Notes: generated by a model not told the origin, from the letters alone. DNA of 18,514 nt from Basidiobolus heterosporus B8920 (GCA_000697455.1 JNET01035372.1:1-18514), one strand, 5' to 3'. Positions 8,268-18,514 are shown, numbered from the stretch's first letter. Made by a program: numbers and translations.

Positions 8268-9929
8268 CTACATGAACATTCCACCTGGACCACTGCCAAA
8301 ACCACCGCTTCCGGGCCCAAAACCACCACGAAATCCCTTAATTGCATAATGATAAGTACAAGGATAGCGTGAAAGACTGCCAACTTTACTTACTGGTGGT
8401 GGAAGATGATCATGATCAGGCTCGCCACTGAGACAAGAAAATTGGATTATTAAATCGTTCATTTCAACCCATCATTTCTGTCAATACCTGAAACCGCCGC
8501 GTCCGCCCCCGCCCCCGCGCCCACGTCCTCGATTGCTCCCTTGGAACCCACCCTGTCCAGGCATTCCCCCGAAAGGCCCAATCGGGTCAAATCTAGCTCC
8601 AGGTGGTACTGATCCTCTATGGATGGACTGAGTCAGATTCGCTTGAAATACTGCTTTAAATGACCTTACCTAGGTAATGGATTTGGGCCTCCAAAGATTG
8701 GGTTTTCATCATAATCATCTCCAGAGACTCTGCCAAACAGTGGATGATCGGGGCCAACATACATTCCATCTCCACCACCACCGATGCCGAAAGGTGCTCC
8801 TCTGTAATAGAAGTATTACTTGGTTTGTACTAGTCATCATCGTGGTGTTAGACGAGATTACCTTGGAGATATTATTCCGGGTGAGGCTGCTAGCGGATCC
8901 AGATCAGAACGTCCAATCTCGGTAGGATGATAACTAGATTGAAGAGACAAAATAAATGAATGCATGTCACTGTGAGTTTTGGCATGATGGAAGTTACTAT
9001 GGAAGTCCTCCATGTCTTGCGTGCGATGGCTCCTCATAGTCTGGATAGTCTGGTCGAGGTCTCCCTTGACTGTTTCTTCCAGTGTTGGGACCTGAGCTTG
9101 CTTCACCTGCTCTGTAGAAACGTTGTTAGCTCTAGTATATGTATGTTAGTAGATCGATGTAACCCAGTACCTGGTTTCTTCATAGCCAGGCTTGTTTAGT
9201 TTTGGTAATAGAACTTGAACTATCTTAGACTGATATAAATCGACGACCTCCTTCAACTTTTCTGGAGACCAGAAGATTGAGGCAAAATGTTGGTTGGAGT
9301 CAGCAGTAAAGGGGAACTTGAAGGACGGTGAAAGACATTTCGATATGTCTACTTCGAAAGATTCGATCTTATCATTCTTAGAGAGGATTTAGCCACATAG
9401 TATACCAAACATAACTCAAGTATAGTGTATACCTCTCTAGTTGATCCATGTACCACTAATTTATTTCCAATATGAACACTCTTTACCAGAAAGGTAAGCT
9501 GAGATTGTGAGTGAGTATATCGAAACGAATAACAGTCGGTAGCATTCCATCCGGTTGGAAGTTTTGGGTCTTCCGGGTCTGTAAAATAAATAAATCCACA
9601 TGAGAACGGGATACCAAAGAGAACCAGGAAGTAATGAAGCAAGGGTGTGGGTATCCAGTGGGAAGTTTATTGGGAGCTCTTTTCTACACAGAATACAACT
9701 ACTACACTAGAAGAAAAGGAAAACTTAGCTTTCACCTACCTGTCTTCCCATCGTCACCGATCCCCGAAAAGTTAAAGCCTAAGGAGATCATAATCGAATG
9801 AAATAATGCAGCTATAGCATCGCTCCCATTCCTAAGTAGAACGTTGGAGTTTTCCGGTTTAACTACATTCTTTTCTAGTAAGGAAAGTAGGTTGGAGACA
9901 CTCAAAGGATTTTGATTTGTTTCTGACAT
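8268..9929 (-). CDS. PI31-like proteasome regulator (PSMF1 family)
   Basis: Nine exons on the minus strand (9929-9740, 9578-9433, 9376-9171, 9111-8998, 8933-8862, 8801-8670, 8616-8488, 8427-8394, 8336-8268) give 363 residues; all junctions are GT-AG and in frame. The N-terminal FP-type domain (about 35-180) includes DAIAALFHSIMISLGF and LPTGWNATDCYSFRY, matching the PI31 LPxGWN block. The C-terminal half has the family hallmarks IGRSDLDPLA (225-234), GGDGMYVGPDHPLFG, VPPGARFDPIGPFG (290-303) and DHLPPP (336-341). PI31 binds the 20S proteasome; it inhibits it in vitro and acts as an adaptor or assembly factor in cells. The tail departs from the human form (GYDDMYL): after DHLPPP comes a Gly-rich GFRGGFGPGSGG extension ending MFM. 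An RGRGGGGGRGG tract lies before it. The first intron (161 nt) is longer than the rest, but alignment from memory to human PSMF1 leaves no room for a missing exon. Confidence 0.9.
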
Positions 9930-10219
9930 GTTAAAGAGTATAGAAGATATGGACCATTCCTCAAGTACGTCCCATTAATAGGTCCTACCTAGGTGATGTC
10001 ACACCAGGATGACAATTGAATCGATTATTCACCAAGAATCATGCTACAGTCATTAACCGAATTTCCAGGTAATCTGAATAAATTTAATCAACTTTGGCAC
10101 CAGTCATTTTTTTTGATACAAATCAAGAAGAGTGAATAACAGTCAATAGGATTTGGTTGAATTAGGAAGCGTGGCTCTTCACTTTTGTATCCTTCCATAA
10201 GCTCAAGCTAAATTCAAAC
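9930..10219. promoter_or_regulatory. divergent promoter region between PI31 and GLE1
   Basis: The 290-bp gap lies between two head-to-head start codons (PI31 at 9929 on minus, GLE1 at 10220 on plus) and must hold both promoters and leaders. No canonical TATA box is obvious for either gene, as is common for housekeeping genes. A GTGATGTCAC element (about 9993-10002) is near-palindromic. Confidence 0.55.
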
Positions 10220-12623
10220 ATGCCAACTTTCGATGCGAACTCGATATTCGATTCAGATTCGGAGGGAGACCTATTTACCACCACAAAAAAGTAGGCCTGA
10301 GGTTTCAAAACCATATCAACCTTTTTTCACGAAGCATTCAAGTTAACTAAACATGCTTTCTTCAATAGAACCCTATTCCCCACCACCACCTCACCTACTT
10401 GTTTCAAGAGTCCAAAGAAATCTCGTGGTGAGTTGATACTCTATTCAACAAGATTACCCTAGTCCCAACCACAACCCTCATCCATTATTCTAAGGGTTAA
10501 CCTTTTATTGATGTTATTTTGATAGAAAATCTAGACGCTACTCGGATCGTTCGGTTAACTTTCACTGACGATCCGATAGATCTTCACAACCAAGAGATTT
10601 CTACCGAAGCCTGGGTAAGCTTTCCTTCTGGGCGATTTTTACTTTCTCCACATAACTGACACATACTTTTGTAACTTCAACCTGGACTCCATAGAATGCT
10701 GGTTATCGTAAAGCTAACGAAATGGCAGAGTTTCGTGCGAATTCTTACCTTTCTCCAAGTCGTACCCCGACCCTTAAAGAAAAGATCGATAAAGAGTCTG
10801 AAGAAACACGTAAGATGTTGGAGAAGTTAAAGTTGGAAAGGTATTACTTTGACTCAACATTATCTTTGGAGTATTTTTGGTGAATGACCTTGTGGAATTT
10901 CGTTTAGAGCCAATGAGGAAGAGAAGTTGAAGATCGAGCTCCAAGGGAAGAACGAGGCTATGAGAAAGGTACTTTTTCTCCCTCGATCAAATATTGTATT
11001 GTTGTTGTTCTGAATTTCCAACTCAAATGGCTCGGCTTAGCGAATCGAGCAAGTGATTCGTCAAAAACGTGAAGAACAAGAACGTTCAGAACAGATGAAA
11101 AAAGATGCTCAGGAAAAGCTCAAAAGGGAGCAGGAAGAAAAACTTAAGAAAGAACAGGAGATCAAAGAAGCCCAAGAGCGCCAAATTAAAGAAAAGCAGG
11201 AACAAGAACAAAGGCAGGAGGCAGAAAAATTGGCTAAAGCAACTGCTGCAAAGCAGGCGGAAGCGGATAAGTTGGCCCAAGAAGAACAGGCAAAGAATGT
11301 ACGCGATTTCTTGAATATCTTCAACTGGACCAATCTAACTCGACTGGAATTAGATACAAAACGCCAAATTTGCATCACCTAAAGCTTTGGAGATGGCTAA
11401 CAAATATCGACAAATGCTTGAAGTAACATCTTCACATTGTTCTTTCTTATAAATCACCACTAAACGATCTCCACCTAAACACCAGGAGGTCAACCTGCAA
11501 CTCAAACCCAAAATCCAAGGAAACAAAGAAGTGAAAAGTTACTGCTTCAACGCCAAGAGATCGATCCGCCCTAAGCTGGGACAGCTAATCAATACCCCAG
11601 AGGGTGTCAATAGAATTGTAATTGGATTTCAGTGATTCAGACGTCAACCGTTGACTGACATGATTTCGTTACTAGACAACCGAGTTGAACAACATTCTAA
11701 TGGACGCAAAACAAAAGTCACCCGAGATCTATCGCTGGGTCATGAACCTGGCAGCCAAGTCTTTTATAGTAGGCTTGTAGTGCATCGCTCATATTCAATT
11801 GGAATGCTAAGACCAGTGATTTTATAGGATCAAGCTGAGACCGAGGTGACCGTCAAGCAATCTACAGCTTACCCTCTGGCTCGAGTCGCAGTCAATCTCA
11901 TCAATTCCCACCCGGAATTCCTTGAGCTTCTCTTAGTGCGTCTGATCAAGCATTGTCCCTACGTTATCCCTCAATATTTCGGCAAGAAAGCGGTTAGTGT
12001 ATCTTCTCGAAGCTGGACGTAACTCACTTACTGAATCTCCATACACTAGAGTCAATCCAAAGAAGAGTACCTGAAGCTCATTGGTTTCAAGAAGAAGGAT
12101 GGGGATGAATGGGAAACGGAAGTACAGTACAACGAACGCATGGCAGGCATTCTTTCTCTTTACTCCGCTATCATTCAAACCTCACCTGACAGTAAGTGTG
12201 CATTGACAAGCAAACAGATGAGATGAATACTGACCAATCCCTTGTCTAGACTTCCAAAACCCATACGGAATTGCCCACGGCTGGACTTGGCTTGCCCGAA
12301 TTGTGAATCTCCCCCCGCGTCCCATCACTCCCATACTGATTAATACATTTTTAGAGGTAACCTTCACATCTCCCAATCTCCCCAACTCTCCCCCAACTCT
12401 CCCCCAACTCTACTAACCACCTCGTCCCCAGGTGGCCGGCCCCGTGTTTCTTCAAGTGTATCAAGGCCAAGCACACAAAGTCCTTCAACTCATCATTCAA
12501 AGCTATCTCCCCTTATTACCCAAAGAGAGTGTAGCTGCCAACACCAGACTAACCAGTTTTCTGGAAAAGTACGTGCAGAATGGGCGTACCATCACTGGCT
12601 GCGAAGGTCGTAACTACTCTTAA
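10220..12623 (+). CDS. GLE1: GLE1-like mRNA export factor
   Basis: Thirteen exons (10220-10290, 10369-10427, 10526-10614, 10695-10840, 10908-10968, 11041-11298, 11354-11422, 11486-11617, 11676-11768, 11828-11992, 12050-12191, 12250-12356, 12432-12623) give 527 residues, near the 538 of yeast Gle1. All introns are GT-AG and 53-100 nt or so. An acidic N-terminus is followed by a long charged coiled coil (about 115-228, mostly exon 6, Lys/Glu/Gln-rich). The Gle1 domain (about 250-520) shows RSIRPKLGQL, then AYPLARVAVNLI, HPEFLELLLVRLIKHCPYVIPQY, ERMAGILSLYSAIIQT, HGWTWLARIVNLPP and VAGPVFLQVYQGQ. By family, Gle1 with inositol hexakisphosphate activates the DEAD-box helicase Dbp5 at the cytoplasmic face of the nuclear pore to release export factors from mRNA; this is inferred here. 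It is divergent from PI31. The start is supported by reading-frame continuity, but I could not verify exon 1 against relatives. Confidence 0.9.
12379..12412 (+). repeat. 11-bp tandem repeat in the last GLE1 intron
   Basis: CCCCCAACTCT-type units occur three times in the 75-nt intron just before its acceptor, forming the pyrimidine-rich tract. It is likely to vary in copy number between strains. Confidence 0.7.
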
Positions 12624-12654
12624 ACCATTCAACCATGACCGCTTTCCTATCTTC

Positions 12655-12726
12655 TTACCAGCCTACCAACTCACTATCTTACCTACCTCTACCTACCTAC
12701 CCAACCTAACCCAACCCAACCCAACC
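12655..12726. repeat. CTAC and CCAAC short tandem repeats downstream of GLE1
   Basis: Runs of CTAC-type tetramers (about 12669-12702) pass into CCAAC/CCCAA-type pentamers (about 12703-12726), in the presumed 3' region of GLE1. This is low-complexity C/A-rich sequence with no coding potential. Confidence 0.75.
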
Positions 12727-12774
12727 CATACTTGCTCCTCCCTCTAAAATAGATTATACTGAAACCACCAGATC

Positions 12775-13580
12775 GTGTATATTTCTCCACTATATTGATC
12801 CAACCAAGTCCAAGTCTACTAAATCCCATATTTCTATTTCAATGTGGATCATTGTCTCTACTGTTGTGAAAAGTGAATATGACTCTCATTTGTAGACTTA
12901 TTAAGTAAAAAATTCACCTTGATACCATTGTCAAGAAGTAAGCAAAGGAATGTGCAGAATACCCCAATGAAGGTCCCATGAGTATGTGTACAAAGTTTGA
13001 GCCTATCTTAACTTGTTTGACAAAGTCCAGGATTCTGAGTTAGTGAAAAGTATTCCATACAGTTCCTGCACACCTCCCTTTTATATTCTCATTGGATAGA
13101 CTGGCCACTTACCTAGCACTATAGCATATTACCCCTATTCCCTATTCCCTATCTCCAATCTGTATCCTGTCAGCATGTATATGTTGTGGCCCATGTAAGG
13201 GAAGGGGAATATCTCAAGTATTGAGGGTCAATGGGGTTGACTTAGAAACTAGAAAGCTATATGGTACAAATAGGTATTTCACATAAGATACAACCTATAT
13301 GGGACTAGTTGGAGATCCATAATAAGATTCCATGCCAAAGCATATGCACATACCCAAGAGATAATCAATACTGGAGTATTTGTACTTGTAGCCAAGTTTA
13401 ACTATACCAGCATTCATTCATCCTCCCAATAAACAATATATTCTGCACTTTCCCCATGTGTCCAGTTATGTTTAAGAGAAGAGCATTGCAGACTTCTGTT
13501 ACTACAATACTAGGCTTTGCTTAAGAGTATGTTTTGGATTCATCACAGTGCTTATTATTCTTAAAAAGTGAACTGGATGC
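12775..13580. other. gene-free AT-rich DNA, already CpG-free
   Basis: No gene is recognisable here, and I see no CG dinucleotide from 12775 onward. It is probably older repeat-derived DNA that has decayed with the downstream retroelement block. Its family was not identified. Confidence 0.45.
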
Positions 13581-13766
13581 TGATGAAGCTCACATAGTTT
13601 GCCACCTGATTATTCATACTAGATCTTACTCTTGCTATACTTATCAATTTGCTCTCACCCAAAATTCATACTTGGGTTATACTTAGAAATACCTGGAATA
13701 CTTGACTGTCACAAACATGTCCAAGTAGCCCCAAGCTTTGCACACATGCTCCTGGGACCTTTCTTA
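13581..13766 (+). repeat. direct repeat copy 1, possible LTR remnant
   Basis: It starts TGATGAAGCTCACATAGTTT and matches 18198-18402 in the same orientation, at about four-fifths identity by eye. Shared blocks include CTCACCCAAAATT, ACTTGACTGT, CAAACATGTCCAA and TTTGCACACATG. The TG start and 4.6-kb spacing fit the ends of a Copia-sized element, but the repeat may also be an unrelated dispersed family. Confidence 0.5.
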
Positions 13767-14280
13767 TTGTTACAGGAGAAGAAGGACAATATACAGAAAC
13801 TCAGAAGATGCTTTATTGCACTTAAAGGATGAGTAAACTGCCTTGAACTTAATTTGTCTTAGTGTTATAGATAAAACACTTATCCTATGTGCAATAATCA
13901 AAACCACCTAGAATTCCTGGAAAGCATGGAAAGCCTTAGAAGACACCTACCAAGCTGGTTCTGCTGCCAATAAAATGTACTTGAGAAGAAAATTCTTTAC
14001 CACCAAGATCAGAAACACTTTTCCACTCACAAACACAAAATTCTCAAAATTACCAAAACCTGGTCAAATCACCCCAAATCTGCACCAGATTGTCCCTGCT
14101 GTGATTACCAATTAAGTGCAATGTCCTATTGTTTTATTATATGGCAACCTACAAGTACCAGACTATTTACTCAATGAATGACAAGTGTCTAAACTACAAC
14201 TTATATTCTCACTCCAATTCACTTCCAATCACTTCAGTTTATTGTATCAGGTTATGAGCCCCAAGCCTACACTCCAAATT

Positions 14281-14695
14281 ATGTCCACAAATCTTATTAC
14301 CAATGTTTTCCATCAATTAACAAGTTTGATGGGCAGAACCTCCACATTTGGGAGACTGGAATGCAAATGTTTTTGCAGGAGAGAGGTCTTTGGAGTATTG
14401 TAACAGGAGAGGAAAAGGAGCCTAAAACACCACCAGAAGACATAAAAGAATACAAAAGAGAGAAGCTAAAGCCATTAATGCCATTTGAAAGTTCTTAAAC
14501 ACCAGTGGCATGCTGAAATATACAAAGAATTCTTGATCAAGAGAATCAGAACTTTAATTGGTGAAATGGAATCAATTGTGGCTTCTACCACAAACAAAGA
14601 TATCATATTCACACTCATGAATAGCCTGCCTGACATATTCCAAAACCTTGCAATGGCCCTAATGTCCAGAACTAAAAATCTGACCAGAAATTAAG
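14281..14695 (+). mobile_element. fossil Copia-type gag fragment
   Basis: Translation shows a Copia gag-like N-terminal signature (KFDGQNLHIWETGMQ-type, then LW) and a downstream helical gag-like stretch. It is a broken relic of a Ty1/Copia (Pseudoviridae) element, and is not intact. It may belong to a different copy from the block at 15203-17390, since that block has its own gag-like start. Confidence 0.55.
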
Positions 14696-14699
14696 TTTA

Positions 14700-15200
14700 T
14701 AGAAGATTGAGTTAAAATTCAGTTAGTTTAGCACCTAAGAACTCATCACAATAGGTATATAACTGTTGTGATATTCCAGGAGTTACTGGGAGTTATTTGG
14801 TGTGCTAGAAGAATATGTAGTTTTTATTGAAATTAAATTAGTTTGGCACCCAAGTGTGCATATAGTTAGATAAATAACTTATATTTATATTTATGAGAAA
14901 TTTTTCAAAGTTGAAATGCATGACATCAATTTGGATTAATTACAAGATTATGAAATGTTGGATTACAAGAAATCTTAAACATGTTGAAGTGATCTGAAGC
15001 CTCTACAGTATATTCCTAGATGCCTCTTGAATAGTACATAATAGTTCCCTTATTTAGTTCTAACAAAGGTATACATACCCTACTTTATTACATTAAAACA
15101 TAAAGTGAAAGTACAATAACTGATTCTTAATATGCAAAGTTACTTCCAATATCACTATTATCACTTTCAACTGGTCATGAGCCCTGCTGCTGTCCTCTGA
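14700..15200. other. AT-rich spacer between the two gag-like relics
   Basis: No coding signal is seen. A TTAGTTTRGCACCYAAG motif occurs twice, at 14723-14739 and 14838-14854, suggesting an imperfect duplication of about 115 bp. It may be the remains of leader or terminal-repeat DNA. Confidence 0.35.
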
Positions 15201-15202
15201 AC

Positions 15203-17390
15203 AATGTCAAGTATCAGATCCACCAGTAAAATTGCCAGTGTTGCAAAGTTTGCTAAAGCAGACTATTTCTTGTGGAAATGTACAATGCAAATGATGCTTG
15301 AATAAAGAAAATTTTGGGATATTGTCTCAAATGAAGGAATAATCCCAAAGTAGTCCCCTGAAGCTATAGCAAGGCTTAAGAAGAGAGAAAGGTAAGCAAT
15401 TACTATTTTCTGTTTGAATTTAAGTTGGAGGCAATTATCATATGTTCACCCAGTGAATTCTGCTGTCAAAGCCAGGAATATATTGGAGAATATATTTGAG
15501 GCTAAAAACCTGTGCAATAGGTAATTTCTTAGACAAAATTTTGTTTCTCTGAAAAAGGAATCTGATGACTGAGTGGTGGCACATGTTGATTTAGTAAAAT
15601 CAATGGTGTCTAGAATGCAGGCAATTGGTGCCCCAATTGGTGAAGATGATAGAGTTATGACACTATTAGCTAGTTTATCAAAGGAATATTAAAGTCTATT
15701 GTATCTCTGGAATCCAGAATTGAAGACTTAACTTTGGAGCTTGTTATTGCAAGATTAACACATGAAGAAATGTGGTGCACAAATGATGATGAAAATGCTA
15801 ATGATGGAGCTTACAACCATGATTCTATGCCCTCTAAAGGTGAAAAAAGACCCAGGGAAAGTACCGGCTACTATATTAGACAACAGGCTATTTGAAGAAA
15901 GATTGCAAACAGAATTGCCAATTCAGGAATAAATGCTGGATCTGGAAATGCTGCAAATACAATGGTGGATCAATTATTTATTGTAGCCTTATGTATGACA
16001 AGAAAGGGCAGTATTCAGATGTGGCTTATTGATTCTGGAGTATCCTAACATGTTAAAACTCAATGGAATGGCTCACTGTATTGAAAGAAATTCCACTCAG
16101 GCACATTTACATGGGAAATGATGAGAGATTAGAAGCAGATACTTTTGGTGCAATGAAACTGAACTTGAGAATAGGTTCAAAGGCTGTAATTATGAGCCTG
16201 AAAACATGCTATATGTACCAAGCATTGCAAGAAAGCTGCTCTCTGTAAGCCAGGCTACTTCTCAAGGACTTAGGTTTAATTCTGATCAAAATCAATGTGT
16301 AACCTGCAATCAAAGTGGAAGTTTCATGATATCTGGCTCAAAGGAGGATAATCTGTATAAGTGAGCACAGATTCCTCATGAGCCTTTGGGTGGTGTTATG
16401 GATGAAGCAATGGAAGAAACCTGAAAAATATGGCACAGGAGATTAGACCACATTGGAGCTCTGGGAAGGGAAAATTTGATCAAATCACATAGTTTTGAGC
16501 ATAAATCCTGATATTTTGGTTACAAAGAGCCCCTGTGAGTGCTATGTTAATGAAAGACAAGGCAGGCAACCATGGATAAGCTTAGGAGTGATCAAAAGTA
16601 CAAAAAAGTTAATTTGATTCATGTGGATCTGTGTAGTCCTATGATAAGTATACCTTTATGTGGAAAAAGATATTTCATGTTATTTATTGATGACAAGACA
16701 AGACAAGATATAGGTGGGTATATTGTATGAAAAGCTAAATTTAGTACTAGCTACATTCAAGAAGTTTCAAGTAATGCTAGTGGAAGAAATTGGCCAAAAT
16801 ATCAAGAAGATCTGGTGCAGAAATGGAGATGTAACTACCTCAAGAGACTTGCTAAGTTTCTGTAAAACTACAGGCATCTAGCAAGACATTAGGGTACCAT
16901 GATCTACCAATCCAAGAGCAGTCTTTGGAAGTGCTGTCTGAGATATTTTTGATATGGCAAGATCAATGGCCAATGATTTGAGGTTGTCCTGTGGCTACCA
17001 TTGTTTATTCTAAAAGTAATATTTAACAGAGAAGTACATTGTACTACATTATCTGTTGCATACTATGGATCCAAGCTAAAAATGGGTCATCTAAAAGTAG
17101 TTTTACACATTGCATATGCCAAGAAATTGACCAAAACTGGGTTAAATGAAGAGCCAAAAAGGAGGAAATGCATATTTTGGGCTACTATATTCAGAGGAGA
17201 TTGTGTAAACTCCATGAAACCAAAGTTATGGAGTTAATTGCATCCAGAGATATTATATCTTATCAAAACTCAAGATTTGCATCAAAGGTTACATCAGACT
17301 TGAGCAGAAAATTACAAGTTAATCAGCCTATAGATTTTGATCAAAGTTGGGAGCAAGATGGTGAAACTACAGCTACAGAAGAATATTAAA
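15203..17390 (+). mobile_element. fossil Ty1/Copia retrotransposon body
   Basis: The order of recognisable parts is a gag-like start (about 15200-15800), a protease-like region near 16020-16050, a GAG-pre-integrase WHRRLDHIG-type motif near 16430, an integrase-core-like stretch (about 16600-17000) and an integrase C-terminal part (about 17100-17270). Integrase following the gag/protease part is the Copia order. I recognised no reverse transcriptase or RNase H. The element is broken, with well over a dozen interruptions, and looks old: diverged from a working sequence and nearly CpG-free. Confidence 0.7.
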
Positions 17391-18197
17391 CCATAGTTCC
17401 AGTAAAATCAGTGAAAAATAGGTACCAGAAGTGGTGGATCCAATTTGACAGGCTAGGAAAGCCCTATGAAAATTAATTTCGTCAGATCCGGATCGGATCT
17501 GGATCTGATTTGTATGATCCCACCATAGAATTGTTAGGTCACTGGCTAGTTGTTAATTGTTAGGTGAGCTGCTGGTTTTTTGATGGTTTGATGATGGTAT
17601 TCATGCGGTATTTATCCAGCAGCCATGCATCTATTAATTTTTTATCCAGGTGCCATTGTTGTGTAGTGACATGTTTTGATAAGAAAAGAGATCCAGATAG
17701 AGAGCAAGTGCAATACCACAACTTGTAATCAGCAGTAACTGAATTTTGTACTGGCAGAATATCAATCCTGATAGTAAGTATACAAATCTTTCCAGAAAAA
17801 TGGAATCAATAGAATAATAGCTTTCAGAAGATATGCCAATGATGCAAATTTCTTCAGCTAGAGGTCAGGTTAATGACACAGAGCACTACAGTGCTCTATA
17901 GAGAAGTTGAATTTCTATAGACAACCACAGATAATATACAGGGTTTAACGACCTTTGAGATGATTAAGTGCAAGTGTTATAGCCAAAACGACTGTAATCT
18001 GACCCTGAGCAGTGTACTGTGATATGTAGAGAAGCTTGTTGTCCAGACCTATACTAAGAGGGTACCTCCCTTTTGACTTCAGAACAAAGATTAAGTTTTG
18101 TAAAGAGACTCTAGAAGAGTGAACAAGTCGTATACTTTGGCTTTAAATTGCAGGTCTTCCTTGTTTCAAAAACTATCCAGAAGTTGCAACTTTAAAC
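17391..18197. other. non-coding tail of the retroelement block
   Basis: No protein signature was recognised. It contains the imperfect palindrome at 17483-17507, and CG dinucleotides reappear sparsely. It may be a terminal or flanking part of the fossil element or a different repeat. Confidence 0.35.
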
Positions 18198-18514
18198 TGT
18201 TGAAATTCACATAATTTAGCACCTAATTATTCATACTTGATCTCATCCTTATTATGTTTACTTAGCAATTTCCTCTCACCCAAAATTTACACTTGGGTTT
18301 TACTTAGAATATTTTCACTAACTTAGAAGTACCCAGAATACTTGACTGTTTCAAACATGTCCAAATGACCCCAAACTTTGCACACATGTTCCTGGGACCT
18401 TCCTTAACATATTCTACACGTTGCTTCGTTTACTTCTTGACAAAAGTATAAATGCTAACTTTACATTCAATAAATCAACAAGTGAAAACCACATATTCTT
18501 CTAATTCTCCAAAT
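18198..18514 (+). repeat. direct repeat copy 2, possible LTR remnant reaching the window edge
   Basis: It starts TGTTGAAATTCACATAATTT and is homologous to 13581-13766 as far as about 18402. The remainder has a TATAAAT (about 18448) and an AATAAA (about 18470), which are LTR-like promoter and polyadenylation signals. The far end lies outside the window. Confidence 0.5.

Noticed and set aside
8858-9106. 82-codon continuous frame through PI31 exons 4 and 5
   Set aside because: Its first part is out of frame with the preceding exon; the spliced model with an intron at 8997-8934 keeps frame and gives a family-like linker before IGRSDLDPLA.
9579-9739. possible missed exon inside the 161-nt first intron of PI31
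   Set aside because: The flanking exons join exactly at the family's LPxGWN region with no residues missing by memory alignment to human PSMF1, and no in-frame spliceable segment with a family motif was found.
10088-10102. near-match to the proteasome PACE element (GGTGGCAAA) upstream of PI31
   Set aside because: It has one mismatch (reverse-strand GGTGCCAAA), and the Rpn4/PACE system is established for budding yeasts and close relatives, so a single imperfect copy is weak evidence.
11086-11378. reverse-strand frames opposite the GLE1 coiled coil
   Set aside because: They are Phe/Leu- or Ser/Cys-rich mirror frames of Lys/Glu-rich coding sequence, a common shadow.
16063-16248. short open frames within the retroelement block
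   Set aside because: They are remnants of the decayed Copia-type element and not independent genes.

Overview
The window looks like nuclear DNA of an intron-rich fungus. The five best-recognised proteins are eukaryotic, most genes are split by GT-AG introns of about 53-75 nt, and TATA boxes and AATAAA signals sit where expected. High intron density (13 exons in GLE1, 9 in PI31), a secreted GPI-type GH9 protein and CpG-specific decay of repeats suggest a basidiomycete, perhaps a rust relative (Pucciniomycotina). That placement is inference.

Layout. At 293-442 (+) is a tiny secreted-peptide gene with a Kex2 site. At 621-1501 (+) is a Pho88/SND3-like ER protein in six exons. At 2262-3332 (+) is a short alpha-arrestin with two PPxY motifs. 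The 3333-4556 stretch has no recognised gene but holds TCACCC, telomere-like CCCTAA and CACATCT-like repeats. At 4557-5559 (+) is a four-exon tetraspanin. At 6114-7949 (+) is an intronless secreted GH9-family protein, probably GPI-anchored, with altered catalytic-base positions. Convergent to it, 8268-9929 (-), is a nine-exon PI31 proteasome regulator. It shares a 290-bp divergent promoter region with GLE1 (10220-12623, +), the mRNA-export factor.

From about 12775 onward the character changes: AT-rich, gene-free DNA with almost no CG dinucleotides. It holds fossil Ty1/Copia-type LTR retrotransposon pieces (about 14281-14695 and 15203-17390) and a diverged same-orientation repeat pair 4.6 kb apart (13581 and 18198) that may be LTR remains. 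These are heavily decayed.

The host genes are a mixed set (ER protein targeting, cargo ubiquitination, membrane organisation, cell-wall glucan binding or cleavage, proteasome, mRNA export) with no evidence of a shared pathway. The most interesting items are the small kexin-type peptide gene, the GH9 protein lacking both canonical catalytic-base aspartates, and the 4.7-kb CpG desert. I found no CRISPR array, rRNA or convincing tRNA gene.
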